DNA of 5,153 nt from Reyranella sp. (GTDB lineage Bacteria; Pseudomonadota; Alphaproteobacteria; Reyranellales; Reyranellaceae). The stretch covers positions 1 to 5,153 of the forward strand of contig SCVT01000487.1 of the NCBI GenBank assembly GCA_004296815.1, given 5' to 3'. The position numbers and the translations under genes were made by a program. Of this stretch, positions 4,574 to 5,153 are shown one piece after another (within the stretch, counting starts at the first letter, position 1; every line of letters starts with the position of its first letter). The notes below the pieces were generated by a model. The model saw only the letters and a program-made list of their open reading frames with translations. It was not told where the DNA came from and did no database searches.

Positions 4574-5153
4574 ATGAATCCGTGCTTCGAGACGGCCACG
4601 CGTCTTGCACGCGCCATACGAAACGGGCGGCTCAGCTCGGTCGAGGCGACCCAGGCGCACCTGGAGCGGATCGCTCGGGTGAACGGGCCGATCAACGCGC
4701 TGGTGGTGGTCGATCGCGAGGGCGCGATGAAGGCCGCTCGTGCCGCGGATCGTGCACGCAGCGCCAAGAAGAAGCCGCTCGGCCCGCTGCACGGCGTGCC
4801 CATCACCATCAAGGAGGCCTTCGACGTCGCCGGCCTCAGGACCACGTCGAGCCATCCGCCGCTCAAGGACAATGTCGCGAAGGAGGATGCGAGCCTCGTG
4901 GCGCGCCTGCGTGCGGCCGGCGCGGTGATCCTGGGCAAGACCAATGTGCCCGAATTGTGCGCGGACTTTCAGACCGACAGCCCGATCTTCGGTACGACAA
5001 AGAACGCCTGGGACGCGCGACGCACCGCCGGTGGCTCGACCGGCGGCGGCGGTGTCGCGGTGGCGGCGCGCCTCTCGCCGCTGGAGCTCGGCAGCGACAT
5101 CGGCGGCTCGGTGCGCAATCCCGCGCACTACAACGGCATCTTCTCCCTGAAGA
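4574..5153 (+). CDS. Amidase signature family enzyme (3' end missing)
   Basis: The first 193 residues of an amidase-signature (AS) hydrolase, a family usually around 450-500 residues long. The frame stays open to the window end. The Ser-cisSer-Lys triad is complete: Lys80 in GVPITIKEAFD, Ser155 in AGGSTGGGG and the nucleophile Ser179 in LGSDIGGSVRNPAHYNG. The spacing (75 residues from Lys to cis-Ser, 24 from cis-Ser to Ser) is the same as in fatty acid amide hydrolase. The N-terminal helix (ATRLARAIRNGRLSSVEATQAHLERIARVNGPINALV) and AGAVILGKTNVPEL are also typical. The glycine run after the cis-Ser replaces the more usual Ser-containing stretch. The reaction is hydrolysis of a carboxamide (or a related C-N bond) to acid and ammonia or amine. 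GatA of the tRNA amidotransferase shares this fold, but no gatC or gatB is visible beside it, so a free-standing catabolic amidase is more likely. It is transcribed away from the HSDL2-like operon. Confidence 0.92.
   Translation, partial: MNPCFETATRLARAIRNGRLSSVEATQAHLERIARVNGPINALVVVDREGAMKAARAADRARSAKKKPLGPLHGVPITIKEAFDVAGLRTTSSHPPLKDNVAKEDASLVARLRAAGAVILGKTNVPELCADFQTDSPIFGTTKNAWDARRTAGGSTGGGGVAVAARLSPLELGSDIGGSVRNPAHYNGIFSLK

Noticed and set aside
4494..4610. Longer N-terminus for the HSDL2-like SDR
   Set aside because: It would overlap the amidase start and its ribosome site, whereas family members begin just before TLFVTGASRGIG, matching ATG 4493.
1..5153. Defence system, mobile element, CRISPR array or toxin-antitoxin pair
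   Set aside because: None of the seven genes belongs to a defence or transposition family, and there are no spaced repeats or terminal inverted repeats. The window looks like ordinary metabolic accessory content.

Overview
The window is a dense, GC-rich stretch (roughly two thirds G+C by eye) of bacterial chromosome with seven protein genes, two of them cut by the window ends. The GC-biased codon use, a branched-chain-amino-acid-type (Liv/HAAT) ABC transporter beside small-molecule catabolic enzymes, and the mix of SDR, cupin, CmcJ-like and amidase families suggest an alphaproteobacterium of the soil or rhizosphere kind (Rhizobiales or Rhodospirillales, for example Bradyrhizobium- or Reyranella-like). 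That placement is inference from style only. I see no RNA gene, mobile element, CRISPR array or phage signature.

Layout. Bases 1-1907 (+) look like the end of one operon: the 3' part of a LivF-type ATPase, then 7 bp later a classical SDR dehydrogenase, then 23 bp later a small cupin of the 2,4'-dihydroxyacetophenone dioxygenase type. After a 105-bp gap holding a short palindrome and a weak candidate promoter, a CmcJ/NvfI-family oxygenase-like gene (2013-2870, +) follows. It ends in a 16-bp tandem repeat that fills the space to a convergent gene pair on the minus strand: an HSDL2-like SDR (3639-4493) followed 2 bp later by an alpha/beta hydrolase of the plant methylesterase/hydroxynitrile-lyase type (2899-3636, GTG start). 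An 80-bp divergent intergenic region separates this pair from the start of an amidase-signature enzyme (4574 to the window end, +).

How the genes may work together. The plus-strand set reads as uptake (Liv-type importer), alcohol/ketone oxidation (SDR) and oxidative C-C cleavage or hydroxylation (cupin, CmcJ-like oxygenase). The minus-strand pair adds another dehydrogenase and an ester- or cyanohydrin-type hydrolase, and the amidase adds amide hydrolysis. This fits a catabolic island for an imported, probably aromatic or otherwise hydrophobic carbonyl/ester/amide compound, but the substrate cannot be read from the sequence.

The clearest non-coding oddity is the 2.75-copy 16-bp repeat at 2859-2902. 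Because 16 is not a multiple of three and the unit contains CTAG, it places a TAG stop in all three frames of both strands, and it supplies the real stop codons of both convergent genes.
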